NCBI GenBank assembly: GCA_014529385.2
Contig: CM043971.1
Location: 82,317,340-82,381,339, forward strand
Reading direction: 5' to 3'
Length of the DNA stretch: 64,000 nt
DNA from: Adiantum capillus-veneris
Taxonomy: Eukaryota > Streptophyta > Polypodiopsida > Polypodiales > Pteridaceae
This document shows, in pieces, positions 22,320 to 34,429 of the stretch (positions are counted from its first letter, which is position 1; every line of letters begins with the position of its first letter). The notes below the pieces were generated by a model that was not told the DNA's origin, made no database searches, and worked only from the letters and a program-made list of their open reading frames with translations. A program made the translations under genes and the position numbers.

Positions 22320-23562
22320 TGTAATACTATCAGAGGACATACAACATAAAATCATATCTGCGTGTTTTCTGTATGGCAGGGAGGACATATATTCACAACA
22401 TTGCACGTTCCAATTGCACAAGCGCGACTCTAGCTCGACAACAATGCAAGGTTCGTTATCTGCATCCAATTGTACATGCGTATGCATTTGCTTGGCGCAA
22501 CACATAAACGCTACGGGGCAAGGCACAGCTTCCGTTTCTTATAATTTTTTGGAGAGACCACAGTGCCAACTCTCGACCATACTTATGTATGGCACCTCTG
22601 TATGACGTGCACTGTATATTTTGCACTTTCAGTCTATGATGTTTCATTGCAAGACGATATGTTTAACTATTCACATTGTTTTTTTGTAGCTTGACTCAAA
22701 TATCAGCTTGTAGATTGGACAATCAAAAAGCAACAGTACAACATTGCAGGTCAATAAAGCACCTCATACATTGTTGCAACTCATTCATGCTTTATCTATT
22801 TGCTTGTTTTAGAAATTTTCACATTACTTTCTTTGCTTCAGTTTATTTGGACCTCGTTTTCAGAACTATTCACTCGATATTGATCGATATCTAAACATGT
22901 TAGTTACACATGCAACTCTTTGTATATAACCGGTTGCTAGCCAATGCATGTGATGTATAGTGAAAAAACACAAGTAGTGAATGCATGTGGTGTATCACAA
23001 TAGTAAATTCACTTTGTGCATCTTTACTTTAGCTCTAAATAATTAATACCATACTAGGTGTCTAAATAATTGATGCCATACTATATGTGTCCTCATTTCT
23101 CTCGTACTAGGTGTCAATATGAACTTCTCAAGACCTAGAATATTACAGTCCAAGAGTCAATAAGCTAGGGAGCAAACTGCAGCCAACTTGAAACTGGCTT
23201 ACCGTCCATATGCTAGGTCATGGTTTAAAATTACTGCATTGTATAAAGATTGGAGCATGCAATGGGACATATTTGCTCAAAATCTAGAAATATGTCCCTC
23301 CGCACAACGGCATATCTCACATATATAGCATGTATACTAGATGAACGCGGGTAACATAAATGTCCTTCAGTATTGGCTCCTAGACCCTAAGTTCAACGAG
23401 CTGGATTCAATCGCACTTGGCTTGTGCTGCATGATCACTGAAAACATGGACTTGACAATCGGTGTGGCAAACGATGCAACATGCATTGTCATACCATAAC
23501 ACAAAACACATAGGGTGAAGTTACATGTATCATTGTCCCCATTCATCGTACTAGATATAACT
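21431..23562. other. Intergenic DNA with a (GA)n microsatellite
   Basis: A (GA)n tract lies at 22280-22316. Otherwise A/T-rich sequence with no convincing coding or repeat structure. Confidence 0.5.
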
Positions 23563-23567
23563 ACAAA

Positions 23568-25160
23568 TGTAACATTTAATGGCCTAAAATCTTATGTGTA
23601 GCGGAAATTAGCATGAATATAGTGGGCATTTCATTAGAATAGATTCCTAATGAGAATTACAAGAGTGCTTGGGTGGAGAGAGCAACAAAAAGCATAACAC
23701 CTAGTTAGATAGCATCGACAATACTTTCAAAAGAGAGAGCAATTAAGCTATTGACAACAGTTGAGGACCGGATTTGCATGGAGCCGGTCCCCCCTCCAAA
23801 AGGCTTTGTATTATGGTTTCTCCCATCAAGAGAGACATTGTACAATACAATTCTTTGTGTTCCTTCAAGACTAGCTAGTGCAATGAAGATGGAAGCTTCA
23901 TACACCAAGCAAAACACTTAATCAAACACAACTTGAATTATCCCCGTTCTCAGACCCAAGACCTCACACACCTTCGAAGATGGTGAGAGCTAGCAGGGTA
24001 TGAGAGTAGATTGAGAAGAAAAAGAAGTATCTTACGAGAAAGATGTACATCTCCTCACATAATCACTCATATTAGCATAGCTTAGCTTAGTAATTAGCTT
24101 GGTAGAGAAGATGAGCATGCATTGAAGCTTGGCTCTTGGTTGGATTTGCATCCATATGCCAAGAGAGTGTTGATGTAGGCTTCTATCTCACAAGCTTGGA
24201 GTAGGTGATGAGCTCTCCATTAAAGCTTGGGAGGAGATAGAGTATTCTTCCTTCACACATGGTCAAGTGTGAGTGTGTGTGTGTCAATGCCAAGCAAAAA
24301 TCAGCCCCCCCTCTCTCTTGGGCGAGCCTTAGCTGCTAATTAGGTCTGGCTTTTGCCTCATTGGACCTCCCCAGGTCAAGCCAATAGGAATTAAGCAGCA
24401 TAAGTGATAGCCTTCTGACATGTGTCCCCCTTTCCCCTTTTGTGAGAGCTTTAGGTAATTAAATAATTAAACTAAACTCTCATTGGACCCCTTTGCCTCC
24501 TGGCCAATAGGAATCAGGCAAGCCATGGGGCTCCTGAATGCTCATTGGACCCCTTGGGAGACTGCCCAATAGTCTTCTAGGAGACTTAATTCTCATTGGT
24601 TTCTTTTATTAAATGTTTTTAAATTAATTAAACTAGATTTACTCTAGCTTAATTCTCATTGGTCCACTTCAAGGGTCTTCCAATAGGAATTGGGCACACC
24701 TTGTGGGCATCTGGCCTAGGGAGCTGACATGTGTCCCTCATTCCCTTTGTGTAAAGGGAGCCTGTGTGTGTGTGTGTGTGGTTTTCTCTCTCATCCCCTA
24801 GCTTTGGGGCTCGCCCCCTCCCATGTAGGGATGTGCAAAGACTTTTTAAGGCACACACTAAGCATCCAATTTTCCCTAGGGTTGACCTTTGGACACAACC
24901 TTTGAATTTTGGAACCTTAGCATTTTGGAAGTCTTAATGGGCTGAACCTTAGGGTCTTTTTGGCCCATTGTTTCACATGGCTCTTTTGCAGATGGCCCCC
25001 CCTTTGGATCCCTATTTTCCCTCCTTTGGATCCCTACTGTGGCCGGTCTGCTAGCTTAACCAATATTCTAGCTTTTTCTCCCTTGGCACTTTCCCACATT
25101 AAATGATCAGTTTAATATGAGAAAATCATTTAGGAGAATTAGATATTGATTATTATGACA
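23568..25160 (-). mobile_element. Solo LTR (1.59 kb) with 5-bp target-site duplication ACAAA
   Basis: On the minus strand the element begins TGTCATAATA at 25160 and ends GTTACA at 23568 (TG...CA). Both sides are flanked by ACAAA (23563-23567 and 25161-25165), a perfect 5-bp target-site duplication. It is the same family as the LTR at 59297-60832: both share AAATGATTTTCTCAT near the start, the alternating blocks 'CCAATGAG...CCTATTGG', and CTCTTGATGGGAGAA...GGTCCTCAACTGTTGTCAA near the end. No primer site or coding sequence is attached. A solo LTR forms by recombination between the two LTRs of a full element. Confidence 0.88.
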
Positions 25161-25429
25161 ACAAAAGAAGAAAGGAAAAACAAAAATAACTTTAAAAGAA
25201 GAAATGTAAAACACACTCGACATCCACCTTCAAAAATGTGAGCCGAGGTTCTGTGCTTCCAACCATTCGAAGAAAATTTTCTTTTTGAAATACTTTCCGT
25301 TTGTAAGAATTTACATGTAGCATGCATATAAAAAAAAAACATTCATCCGTACACAACCTCGCTTGGATATAATCTCAATTGTAACCATCCCTATAAGGTC
25401 TAATAATAACGAGGCCCACCAAGCAAGTC

Positions 25430-25660
25430 TAGTTTTTTGACCTGTGAAGGGAAGACTTGCTTCATCGATCTTCCACCTCTTCATGCGCACGCGACGATGG
25501 GGAGGCTCCAGCCCCCTCTTTTTTGGGCCTCCGAAGGGAAGACTTGCTTCATCGACCTTCCACCTCTTCAAGCGCAAGCAGAGCTCCAACGGACGATGGC
25601 TTTTGTTGATCTCCTCGACGGGTTGTATTCCCTTTGATTGCCTCAAGCAGTCCACTCTGC
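25430..25660 (+). repeat. Two head-to-tail units of the ~90-bp hairpin repeat
   Basis: GAAGGGAAGACTTGCTTCAT occurs at 25446 and 25533, each followed by TTCCACCTCTTCA. The CGATGGGGAGGCTCCAGCC block lies between. Orientation is opposite to most copies at 18.4 kb. Confidence 0.75.
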
Positions 25661-26616
25661 CAGCAAACAGCCTTTGACACCCACAGTTCCCTTCTGGGAC
25701 CTTCAACCCCTGGCAAGCCGCCCCTCCACGAGTTGCCCTCTCTCCCTCTGATCCCTTATCTAAATGGGCCCAAGCACGGTACTGGTCTCTTGCTGCACCT
25801 TCTCGACCCCGGCTTCCCTTACGTCTTTCAGCTTGAGACCTTCTTTACATTTTTGGAGACTGGATCAGCCTGCTCAACCTATACGTGAGAAGACCTCCTG
25901 ATGGCGCACTCTTTTGCAGCAAGTCTCTCTCTCGCTCTAGGCTTCTCTGAACTGTAGTCGTGCCCTCTCCCCTTTTGCCTTTACACTCTCCGGATTGCGG
26001 CCAGCATGGTGGTACATCTCCTGCTCATTCTCCCTCCCTTCTTCTCATGGCGCCAGGCTCCATGTGCAGGCCACGTCGCCCATCATTTCAGACGGCCACA
26101 ATTACCTTCTTTGCTTAATGTTTTTTGTTAAAGGTGGATTCCCACCATGAGATGGCTCCAATTCAATCAATAGATCATTTTCTTAAACCCTTGTAGCCCT
26201 CGTCCAATTGCTTAGCTGGAAATCTTCGATTAGGAAGGTCTGCTTGCAACTCCAACCCCCCAATGATCGCCCGTGAAAAGTTTTTACGTAGCTTGGGATA
26301 AACACTATACTAACTTGAACCTCATCACCTTCTCAGATGGTGAACTCTCTCCATGAGTGCCCGATTGTGGGCCAAAAATATTTGGCTTGATTGCCAACTT
26401 AAACATTCAAAGCACCAACCAAGGGAGTGTGGCCCTTGAAGCTTAAACATGGAGGCATCTTAAATCTGCTCTAGTATCCACACAATCGTATCCATTGTGC
26501 TTGGAGGTCGCTTTAGGAATGCATCGGTTGAGAGAGATCTGGAATCCTTCATTGTGAGGAGCCTTTGTTTTTTGTCTTCGGTTCTTTGTGTGGTGTGTGC
26601 ACAAGGACCAGTACAC
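25661..26616. other. Intergenic DNA, nothing recognised
   Basis: Pyrimidine-rich sequence with short open stretches (25634-25888 +) but no motif. Confidence 0.4.
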
Positions 26617-26790
26617 CAAGAAGTTCTGGCCTGTTTTCAGCAAGTGACAAGCGAGGGCATCTCTCCAAATGCAATCACCTATGATTGCACGATATGTATC
26701 GGAATGCATGGCTGCATCGGGATGTAATCCCTTGTCACACATTGATTGCAAGATATGCCCCGCAGTACAACCAAGAAGCCACATGATTTT
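26617..26790 (+). pseudogene. PPR relic fragment (plus strand)
   Basis: Translation gives EVLACFQQVTSEGISPNAIT at about 26620-26685 and then, in another frame, HTLIARYAPQYNQEA near 26735-26783. Both match the PPR repeat consensus (EAL.CF..M..EG..PN..TY and TLI.GY...G..EEA). Stop and frame change lie between them. It sits tail-to-tail with the minus-strand PPR relic that follows. Confidence 0.6.
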
Positions 26791-27290
26791 CGTATAGGTG
26801 ACTGTATTTGGAGGATGACCCTCCTACTGCAATTTCTCAAAACAACTTAGAGTATTTGGAATCTACTCTTGGTAGACCTGACCATCTATAGGTGAGGACC
26901 AACACAAAATCTCTTAAGCAGGCATCTCATCATCAAGGACTTGTCCCTTCTTCACTAGAGCACCGCATTTGCCATACATATCCACTAAAGCATGGTTCCC
27001 TCCCCCAACAGATCTTGTTTCATGACATTGTCATATATTTGCTCTCCTTTTTCAAGTGGTTGAATGCTAGAACAAGCTTACAAAAGCAATATGAAGGTGA
27101 TTGCATGGGACCCTGTTAAACTGCATATGCATATAGCAAATCAAAGCATCTTCATCTTTGCCATGCGGGGTATGCCCGCCGATAATCAGTGCAGACCAAG
27201 GGACCACATTACAATTGGGTAGCTCCTCAAAAAGATGAGATTTTATTAGAGCGCCACATCTGGTATACATATCAACTAATATGCCAAGTG
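26791..27290 (-). pseudogene. PPR relic, inverted relative of the 15.9-16.5 kb copy
   Basis: From about 27290 downwards the minus strand reads DMYTRCGALIKSHLFEELPN, then CNVVPWSALIIGGHTPHGKD, an A-L-I-C-Y-M-H-M-Q-F segment, then after frame changes N-H-A-L-V-D-M-Y-G-K-C-G-A-L-V-K near 26985. The same series in the same order, including the trailing sequence around TTTTGAGAAATTGCAGTA, is found on the plus strand at 15890-16530. It is non-functional here. Confidence 0.75.
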
Positions 27291-27429
27291 TAATATTTCA
27301 CCACGACAAGAGAAATGCTTCATGTCAAAGTCCCAAATGGTGTAGCTAGCAGCTTTTGTTTGAAATATTTCCATGCATTCATATTGTCTCTTTGGAACAT
27401 CTGATGTGCATTTTACGCCTTTTAGTTCA

Positions 27430-28650
27430 CAAAAACATTCAGTATTGATCTTTGATCATACACACATGAATGAAGCTGAGCCAAGACTTCTCTGCACAGT
27501 GCCCTCTTGGCCCTCATATCTCCACCCTCTGCCAGCTCTCTCCTCCCTCTTCATTCCTGACCTCCCTTCCCCTACAACTTCAAACTCCCAGTTGACTGAT
27601 ATCCCCTCTTCGAAAAAAACATAGAGCATGATATTCAATCGAAATACTCTCGCAAGGACTCATTACCATCAATCTCCGTTTGCTTGCATTCCTTTTCTCT
27701 TCATATAATCATCGTGCACTTGAAATGTGGATATAATCGAAAAAGGCTAGCCAAGGAAAATACTATGATGACTTCCATGCAAGATGACAAAGTTTGGAAT
27801 GCCACACTTACAACATATATATCATTTATAAGCTATATATAGAAGCTTTACTAGAGGGTATACTGGTTTTGAATAGCATGCAAACTAAAGTGTTTCCTAG
27901 ATAAGCTCTCTTCTCCTAGCATTCTTCTATAATGCTTTGAAAACAAGTTCTTCCATACAAGATGACCAAGTTTGGAATGCCACACTTACAACATATTTAT
28001 CGTTTATAAGCTTTATATTGAAGCTTTACTAGAGGGTATAATGGTTTTGAATAACATGCAAACTGAAGTGTTTCCTAGAGAAGCTCTCTTCTCCTAGCAT
28101 TCTTCTATAATGCTTTGAAAACATTGTACTCAAGTTGGGCAAGGCTGACAAGTTCTTAAGTGTTTTGAACAAATGAGCCATGAGGACATTCTTGTCTGCC
28201 AACACGTTAAGTTAAAGGTGAGTTTCATCGACATTACGAAAAATGATAGTCTCCTTAAAGTTCAGCATGAATAAGTACATATGCTCTCTCTAGACATTTC
28301 ATTTTGATGTTTTGATTTGTGTGTTTTATGTATATGGTGACCACATGACTTGGACACATCATTATGATAGCCATGTGACTTGATTACGTGATTGGAGGTT
28401 TGCTATGTGGTATGATATGCATATCATTTTTCTACTTGGAATTCAGTTTGGTTTTGAGGTTTCTTGAGTTGATTTGCTCAGCTACTTTGAGACTATGGTC
28501 GGTATATTGTTTGCTATAAATACTTCAAAATATGGTGTTGAATAAAAAACACTCAATATTGATCTCTGACCATATACACATGAACAAAAGTGAGCTATGG
28601 CTTCTTTGCACAAAGGCCTCTTGGCCCTCATACCTTCACCATTTCTTGTG
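27430..28650. repeat. Direct repeats: a 178-bp tandem pair inside a 110-bp direct pair
   Basis: The tandem pair is 27772-27949 and 27950-28123 (start CTTCCAT.CAAGATGAC, end ATGCTTTGAAAACA), highly similar. A separate diverged pair, 27430-27540 and 28540-28650, shares TATTGATCT.TGA.CATA.ACACATGAA and CCTCTTGGCCCTCAT, about 1.1 kb apart. No coding function seen. Confidence 0.75.
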
Positions 28651-29991
28651 GACAATTACCATGCTCATATGGTACTTAGTCTAAGAGAATATTATAAGAA
28701 CGTTGAGCTTTGAACTCCCCTCCTGTTAGATTAAGGTTCATACATTGCCTAATGTTCAAGCTTAAATTTGAGACTTTGTGAAACTTATGTATGTTTGTTG
28801 ATGTCTATCGTATGTAAAATTTGTGCCATTAAAAAAAAGCTCTAAATTAAATGTTGAAAAGCTCGCAAATTTTGTTTTGATTGCAGAAGCTCAAAATCAG
28901 AAGCTCGCTAAAAAAACACTTACATGCCTAAGCTCGTACCCTTGAGTGCGACCTGCACTATCGCATCCATCTAGCTTAGCATACCCGAGGTGAGACAAGG
29001 CATTGGAGCACCGACAAGTAGTCTCATCAACTATGGACTCTACATTACCAACAAGTTCACAGGTCGAAGCATCACACCCTACTTGAGAACTTTTGATCAC
29101 ATCTTAAGCCATGAGCTCTCTCTATACACATTCCACTCCCAACTACAACATGGACTCTCAATTGCAACGCTATTACCGCAAATCTTGAGCATTCCACACC
29201 CCCCACATGAAATGGTGCGTTGTAAGGCCTGGAACCATCTCAAGATAACAAAGAGGGGGACACACTACCAATTTACAACCAAAGGTTTTGGGACACTTTT
29301 CTACCAGTAGCTGAAAGAACAAATGGAGCAATATTGTTGTGGCTTTCCAAACAAACTGCAAAGTTATAGCCTGAAGCAAAAGTCCTACAGCATCTTACAA
29401 CTCATGACCATGCTTTGGATGGCTATTTCTTACTTATAGCGTCTTTGACAATTTAGAGTGCCAAAGTGATCCCTCACCTTGTTCTCAGAATATTGTAACC
29501 ACCACATTTATCTCTGTCAACACCGACACCAATGTACTTTAATGATAAGCATGGGATATGCAAAGTTGCAGATGAATTCATCCTTTAAGCCAGTTTTTCT
29601 CTCACCTTTGATAAGACATTAGGAAAATCTCTCTTTCCTTCTTTCTCATACACAACCCAATCCACAACAGAACCTTGCTGTACACTAGCAATCTCCATCA
29701 AACCTAGTGTTTGCACTACCAAGTAATGTCATCTACAATTGGAACTTGCTACTTTTCACTCTCAAGCCGCATACAATGACAACCTAGTTAGAATGTCATT
29801 CTGATGACTCTTGGGAGGACAAATTGCAAAGTGTTAAAGACATGCCCATGCGCACACGGACACGAATATGCACATACACACGCATCACATTCAATGACTT
29901 GTAAATGCATGCACGCAAGCGCACCGTAGAGCACAGTTGATGTCATAAATAGAACTACACACTTCCAACATGTTTAGGAAGTAAAAACTAG

Positions 29992-30077
<86 letters not shown>

Positions 30078-31850
30078 AGGCACTACTTTGTTCCACCAAA
30101 ATAACTTATCCAAATTCTCTGTATACATTTTGGCAGAAATGCAAAAAGAATATATGTTGTCCATGATAAAAAAAAAGTAATAGATTTCTTAAAATCTGTG
30201 TATACAGAAGTCCATCCGTTTAGATGACAAAAACAAACAATGTGGGGCTCAGAGAAGTTAATTGACTGACTCTTTTTTATCTACTTGTCAATTTAAGGCA
30301 ACAATGCAGCAGCCACAAGCTTGAGAGAGGTGAGCCATGATCACCTACAGTTTTATTTTTTTGGCTTAGCTTTGAAAAGCAGTTTTAACTGCCAGACTAA
30401 AGAGAGAAACGGTCCGCGGTTTCTCGAAATTAACAATTTTGCTTGATCAAAAAGGCAAATATTGGAGCTATGTTCTAGGGTGGGTCAATTACAAAAAAAA
30501 AACTTTTACCTTTGAATTCCTAAACACTTTGGAAAGGTAGTCTCTCTCCCTTTATGTACTTCAGGATAGTTACAAACTACACTTGGACACCTGCCATCAA
30601 GCATATACTTTTGTCAGAAAAAGACTTAAGTGCACAACAAACACAATTAAATTCCCACAGTAAGCAAAATTAAATTCCTGTAATATGCAATGTTGTGAGG
30701 GATGTGGTCCAAAAAGAAGGAAGTTGAGGAGTCTCTTCTGCACTACTTAACACACTTTCTAACAAAAAGCTTGTTTTGGATATGAGTAGAAAACTCTCAA
30801 GGCGAGGCAACTAAAAATGGCAATGAACAAAAGAAATAGGCTCATACAAGGAAGAAGAGATCTTTGACTTCCTATAGTCTCTCTTTTTTCTTAGCATTCA
30901 AAGACAGAGTACATGTAGTTGCTGCTGATTCTTACCCATTGGGGGTTAATTTACTGCTGGTGTGGGCTGATTTGAAGAACCCTCTTCATTTCTCCTGGTT
31001 AAAGATATAAGAGTTTGCCACCTCTGGCGGAGCTACTAGCACCTGAGTATCTCCCAGGGGCTGATCATAGGGGGAGGGCTGTTGGTGGCTAGGCCCAGAA
31101 CTTTCCCACCATTGTTTTACCCACCTATACTGCAAGCAGTATCATAGAGTGTGCCTCTTGGTGGCCCCAGGTCTAGTGGCTGTTCCAAAAAAACTTCCAG
31201 TTTCCCTCCCTATTTTTTATATGGGTCATGGGTTATTACTGTACGTCGGGCAACTCCCATATAGGGGAGCGGGTTTGCTCACTGTTGTATCATCCTATTC
31301 CCCATTACCACTGCATAATAGCAAGCGTTTTGGGTCACTCTCTCTGCCAGTGTGTTTTACCATCTAAGATCTGCTAGCATATTCTCTCTCCTGAAGTGTC
31401 TTTGCCAGTTCTCTCTCTGCCTCTACTTTTTTTGTTGCTCTCCCTGTGCCTTACTTAACAATAGGCAACATCTGCTGCAGTTACTTTGCAGATTGAGGGT
31501 GTGCACCACCACGAGGTTCCACTTTTAGAGGTTGCAGTCCATCATAAGAGACGAGAGGTTTTGCACCAATTGACACTGTTTTCAGCCATATCTGTCCGTC
31601 TTCTGCTGCCACTTCTGTCAATAGCCTAGGCCTTCACATGCCCAAATTCTCCGTGGATCCAATGGAGAATGCTTAAAGAAGGATCCAATCATAGAGGGTA
31701 ATGCAAACTTACCAAGAAGCCAAAGGATATGGTGGGTGCAGCTTTCTGGGAAAGTGTCAATGATCGGACCCATTCTGCTCGGGACCGTTCATCCATCATT
31801 CTTCCCTATATGAGCAAGTTTCTTTGATGAAGCATATAGCTTCGTAGGTG
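28651..31850. other. Intergenic DNA with a compound (GT)n(GA)n microsatellite
   Basis: The microsatellite spans 29994-30074: about 54 bases of GT followed by about 28 of GA. Open stretches at 28990-29310 and 31149-31367 (+) lack motifs. I see no gene. Confidence 0.5.
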
Positions 31851-31879
31851 CAGGTGAGGACCCTGGATCCAATGACAGC

Positions 31880-32700
31880 ATCCACGAGGGACTACAACAC
31901 CAAGATGTAGGAGCTCCAGCACGAGATACTTTACAAGGGAAACCAAATCAATGCAGAGGATATGGCCATTCAGCTTTTGGTTCAGCTACCTTCACCACAT
32001 TCCAGCTTGTATTTCATCATTCATCACCAGTGGGCATCTCAACACCGTCACTTAAGACGAGATTGTATCTATGGTATTGAACAACAAGGAACGATTAAAT
32101 GCGTTAAAGAAATCGGGCTCCCAAGCCCCAACCAATCCATCAAAAGACACGCAGAAGGCCAACGCAAAGAAAGGAAACAACGCCAACAAGAGCGATGCCA
32201 AGCGAGAAGCTTTACAAATTGAGCAGCATTTCACCAATCATGGAAAGAAAGGCCATTCATTATTGGTGGGAGTGCCTTAGAGGACCTTGAAGGCACTAGC
32301 CTTTGCCCACTTGGAGATGTTATCCTCGTATACTTCTTGATCGACACTAGAGGCTGGGACAATGCTTAGTATAAGGGATTCTTGCGATTGGATCTTAGAT
32401 AGTGGTGCCTCAGCACAAGGAACTTTTGAAGGATCTTCTATCCAACTAAGGTAGCATTGTGGCTCTATCTTCATTGAAGAAAAATCAGTCATTCCTGTTC
32501 ACAATGAGAGCACCCTTGAGCTTATCCCAAGCAATGACAATGGGATGCATATTCCAAGGTACTCTATGTTCCATAGCTTGGTTTCCATCTTATATCCGTG
32601 CACGAGGTGTACAAGCTTACATGGAGGTGGTCTTCACGGAGAACTCAATTTCAATTCAAGATCTTTGCTTCCAAGAGGAAGCAAAGAAGAGAAGGGAGGG
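31880..32700 (+). pseudogene. Copia-type gag-protease relic
   Basis: Gag-like tracts A-E-D-M-A-I-Q-L-L-V-Q-L-P-S (near 31960), S-M-V-L-N-N-K-E-R-L-N-A-L-K (near 32068) and a degraded knuckle H-G-K-K-G-H-S-L (near 32237) appear in successive frames. They are followed by D-W-I-L-D-S-G-A-S (Asp at 32398-32400), the Copia protease active site. The knuckle has lost its first Cys residues. At least two frame changes and several stops are present, and no integrase or RT follows. The region ends in a 13-G run (32698-32710) and then abuts an unrelated LTR at 32822. Confidence 0.7.
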
Positions 32701-32821
32701 GGGGGGGGGGACGGACCAAGGACTCTACAAGCTCTGTACTCTTTCTTTGGTGCAGCTCTTCTTTGGATGAGTTATGGAACACCTGCTTTGGTCACATGTT
32801 CCTCGAGCCTTTCTAAGTTTC

Positions 32822-33796
32822 TGTCACGTGCGCACTTCACTTGCGCTACGTGGACATGTTCTGCCACAATCTAGCATGATCCAGTAGCTTAGGACTGAGC
32901 TTGACACCTTCGTGAGCCTCTGCAGGACGTGCTTGTCCAAGCCGGTCACAGTTGCATTACCCTCTCTTGCATAGAACGGTCATTTTCAGCATGTAGGCAA
33001 TTGTGCCACGTGAACCACCTCTTATTTGGTCACTTAGCAATAAGTGATTTTCAGCCTATGATTTAATTGGTCATGGGGTCTCTTTGTTGGCTGCTCGACC
33101 CAGCTTATGGCACCTATATAAGGACCCCTAGCGCTTGCAGAAGAAGGGGAGAAGAAGTAGGGACACAAGGACGCAGGCACCAGACCGACAGCACCCTCAG
33201 GATCTCTAGCATTTTATCAGAGCAAGAACCAACGTTTTCAGCCCACAACCACTACGCATTCAGACTAGCCCCGAACCTCACCATACCGCTCCCTTCCTGG
33301 TTGCAGATCCTCGCCGCATCAACCATCAGCACTGAAATCAACCTAGCATTTTTGGTTTTAGCCCAAAGCAGCCAACGCTTTGCAGATTCAGCCCAGATCA
33401 GCTAGCGTTTTTGCGTTGCACCTCCGCATGCATTGTGGTTGCAGATCCCCGCCGCAGATTGCAAATCTCTAGCAGAAGTACCTAGCGTTTTCAGATTTCA
33501 ACATTGACATCGTCATCGTCATCGTCGTCGACATGGTCGTCAGAGTCGAGTACCACACCATCAGTATCTATTAGCATCAGCATCTCAGCATCCGGTCATT
33601 GTATGAGCATTTGTGCAAGAATAAAGAAAGTACTTGCTCTAGCAACAAAGCAAGGGGGCCCTTGAAGGTTTGGGACGCAACATCCCTGTGTGGTCTCGTT
33701 CAATTCAATTCTTTCAAATGAAGTAAAGTGTCCCTTGTGTTTGTGCGGAGTATTAGATCCGAGCTAAATCCATAAACACTTCCGTTGCACCTGGCA
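32822..33796 (+). repeat. 5' LTR of a short non-autonomous LTR element
   Basis: It starts TGTCACGTGCGCACTTCAC and ends CACCTGGCA one base before a perfect tRNA-Met primer site. It matches the segment at 34430-35124 in the same orientation over most of its length. It contains AGAATAAAGAAAGT (polyadenylation-like, about 33619) and several copies of a CGTTTT-CAGCC motif. Confidence 0.85.
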
Positions 33797-33797
33797 T

Positions 33798-33809
33798 TGG
33801 TATCAGAGC
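33798..33809 (+). promoter_or_regulatory. Primer-binding site, initiator tRNA-Met (TGGTATCAGAGC)
   Basis: TGGTATCAGAGC is complementary to the 3' end of plant initiator tRNA-Met and lies one base after the LTR end, the standard minus-strand primer position. Confidence 0.9.
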
Positions 33810-34429
33810 TCTGTGCGTGCTTTGGCTTTGCAAACTCAAGGAAGAACCTAAAGAAGAACCATCAAGACTCAAGAACCCAAAGAACCTCTCTCGGTTTTTT
33901 CCCCCGAAAGAATCTTCGAGTCCTGATCATGGACTTATTAGCTCCCATCTTCATTGCCAAATCTTTGAAGGAAGATTGACATTGGACACACGAAAATCCA
34001 CATCTTAGAGTACGAGGATCTACTTGCCTCCTTTGAGGATATAGAAGGAGTTGGAGACATGATCCCTAACCTCTTTTGCGTTCGCATTCGCATTCGCATG
34101 TAGCGTGCATCCACTTCCATCAACAAGAAACCCTTGGAAATACCTGCGCACCCTTACCTTTCAGCTTCACCCACAATGTTTTCACGACAAGACTATTTGA
34201 GTGGTCGTACTTGCTCGCAAGGCAGAGTCAACAGGAAGGAAGGAATTCTGCGACAATAGTAAGGCTACCTGATAACTCGTATGGTAGGTGTTGACATTGC
34301 ACCAGATCTACATCCGCAATACCCACCCGTTTGGAGGACTCTTCATTGGTTATGCATCCACATGCATCAAAAGCATGTCAGCATCAGATAAAAGTTCTGC
34401 AGTTGTGCCTCACCATTAACAGGGGGGGA
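33810..34429 (+). mobile_element. Non-coding internal region and polypurine tract of the short LTR element
   Basis: Only about 620 bases separate the primer site from the polypurine tract AGGGGGGGA at 34421-34429. No gag or pol motif is present in any frame. A complete PBS and PPT with a tiny non-coding interior fits a TRIM- or LARD-like non-autonomous element that must borrow proteins in trans; which class depends on the true family, unknown here. Confidence 0.75.

Noticed and set aside
22050-22526. 158-codon minus-strand open frame
   Set aside because: Contains a Ser-Leu run from the (GA)n tract and no domain.
13600-30080. CRISPR-like array
   Set aside because: Repeats here are microsatellites or segment duplications without regular spacers.
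30940-31370. Plus-strand open frame at 31149-31367
   Set aside because: No motif, uneven composition, no neighbour exon or homologous block in the window.
32698-32710. 13-G run as a polypurine tract for the LTR at 32822
   Set aside because: It lies more than 100 bases from the LTR edge; the sequence directly before 32822 is not purine-rich.
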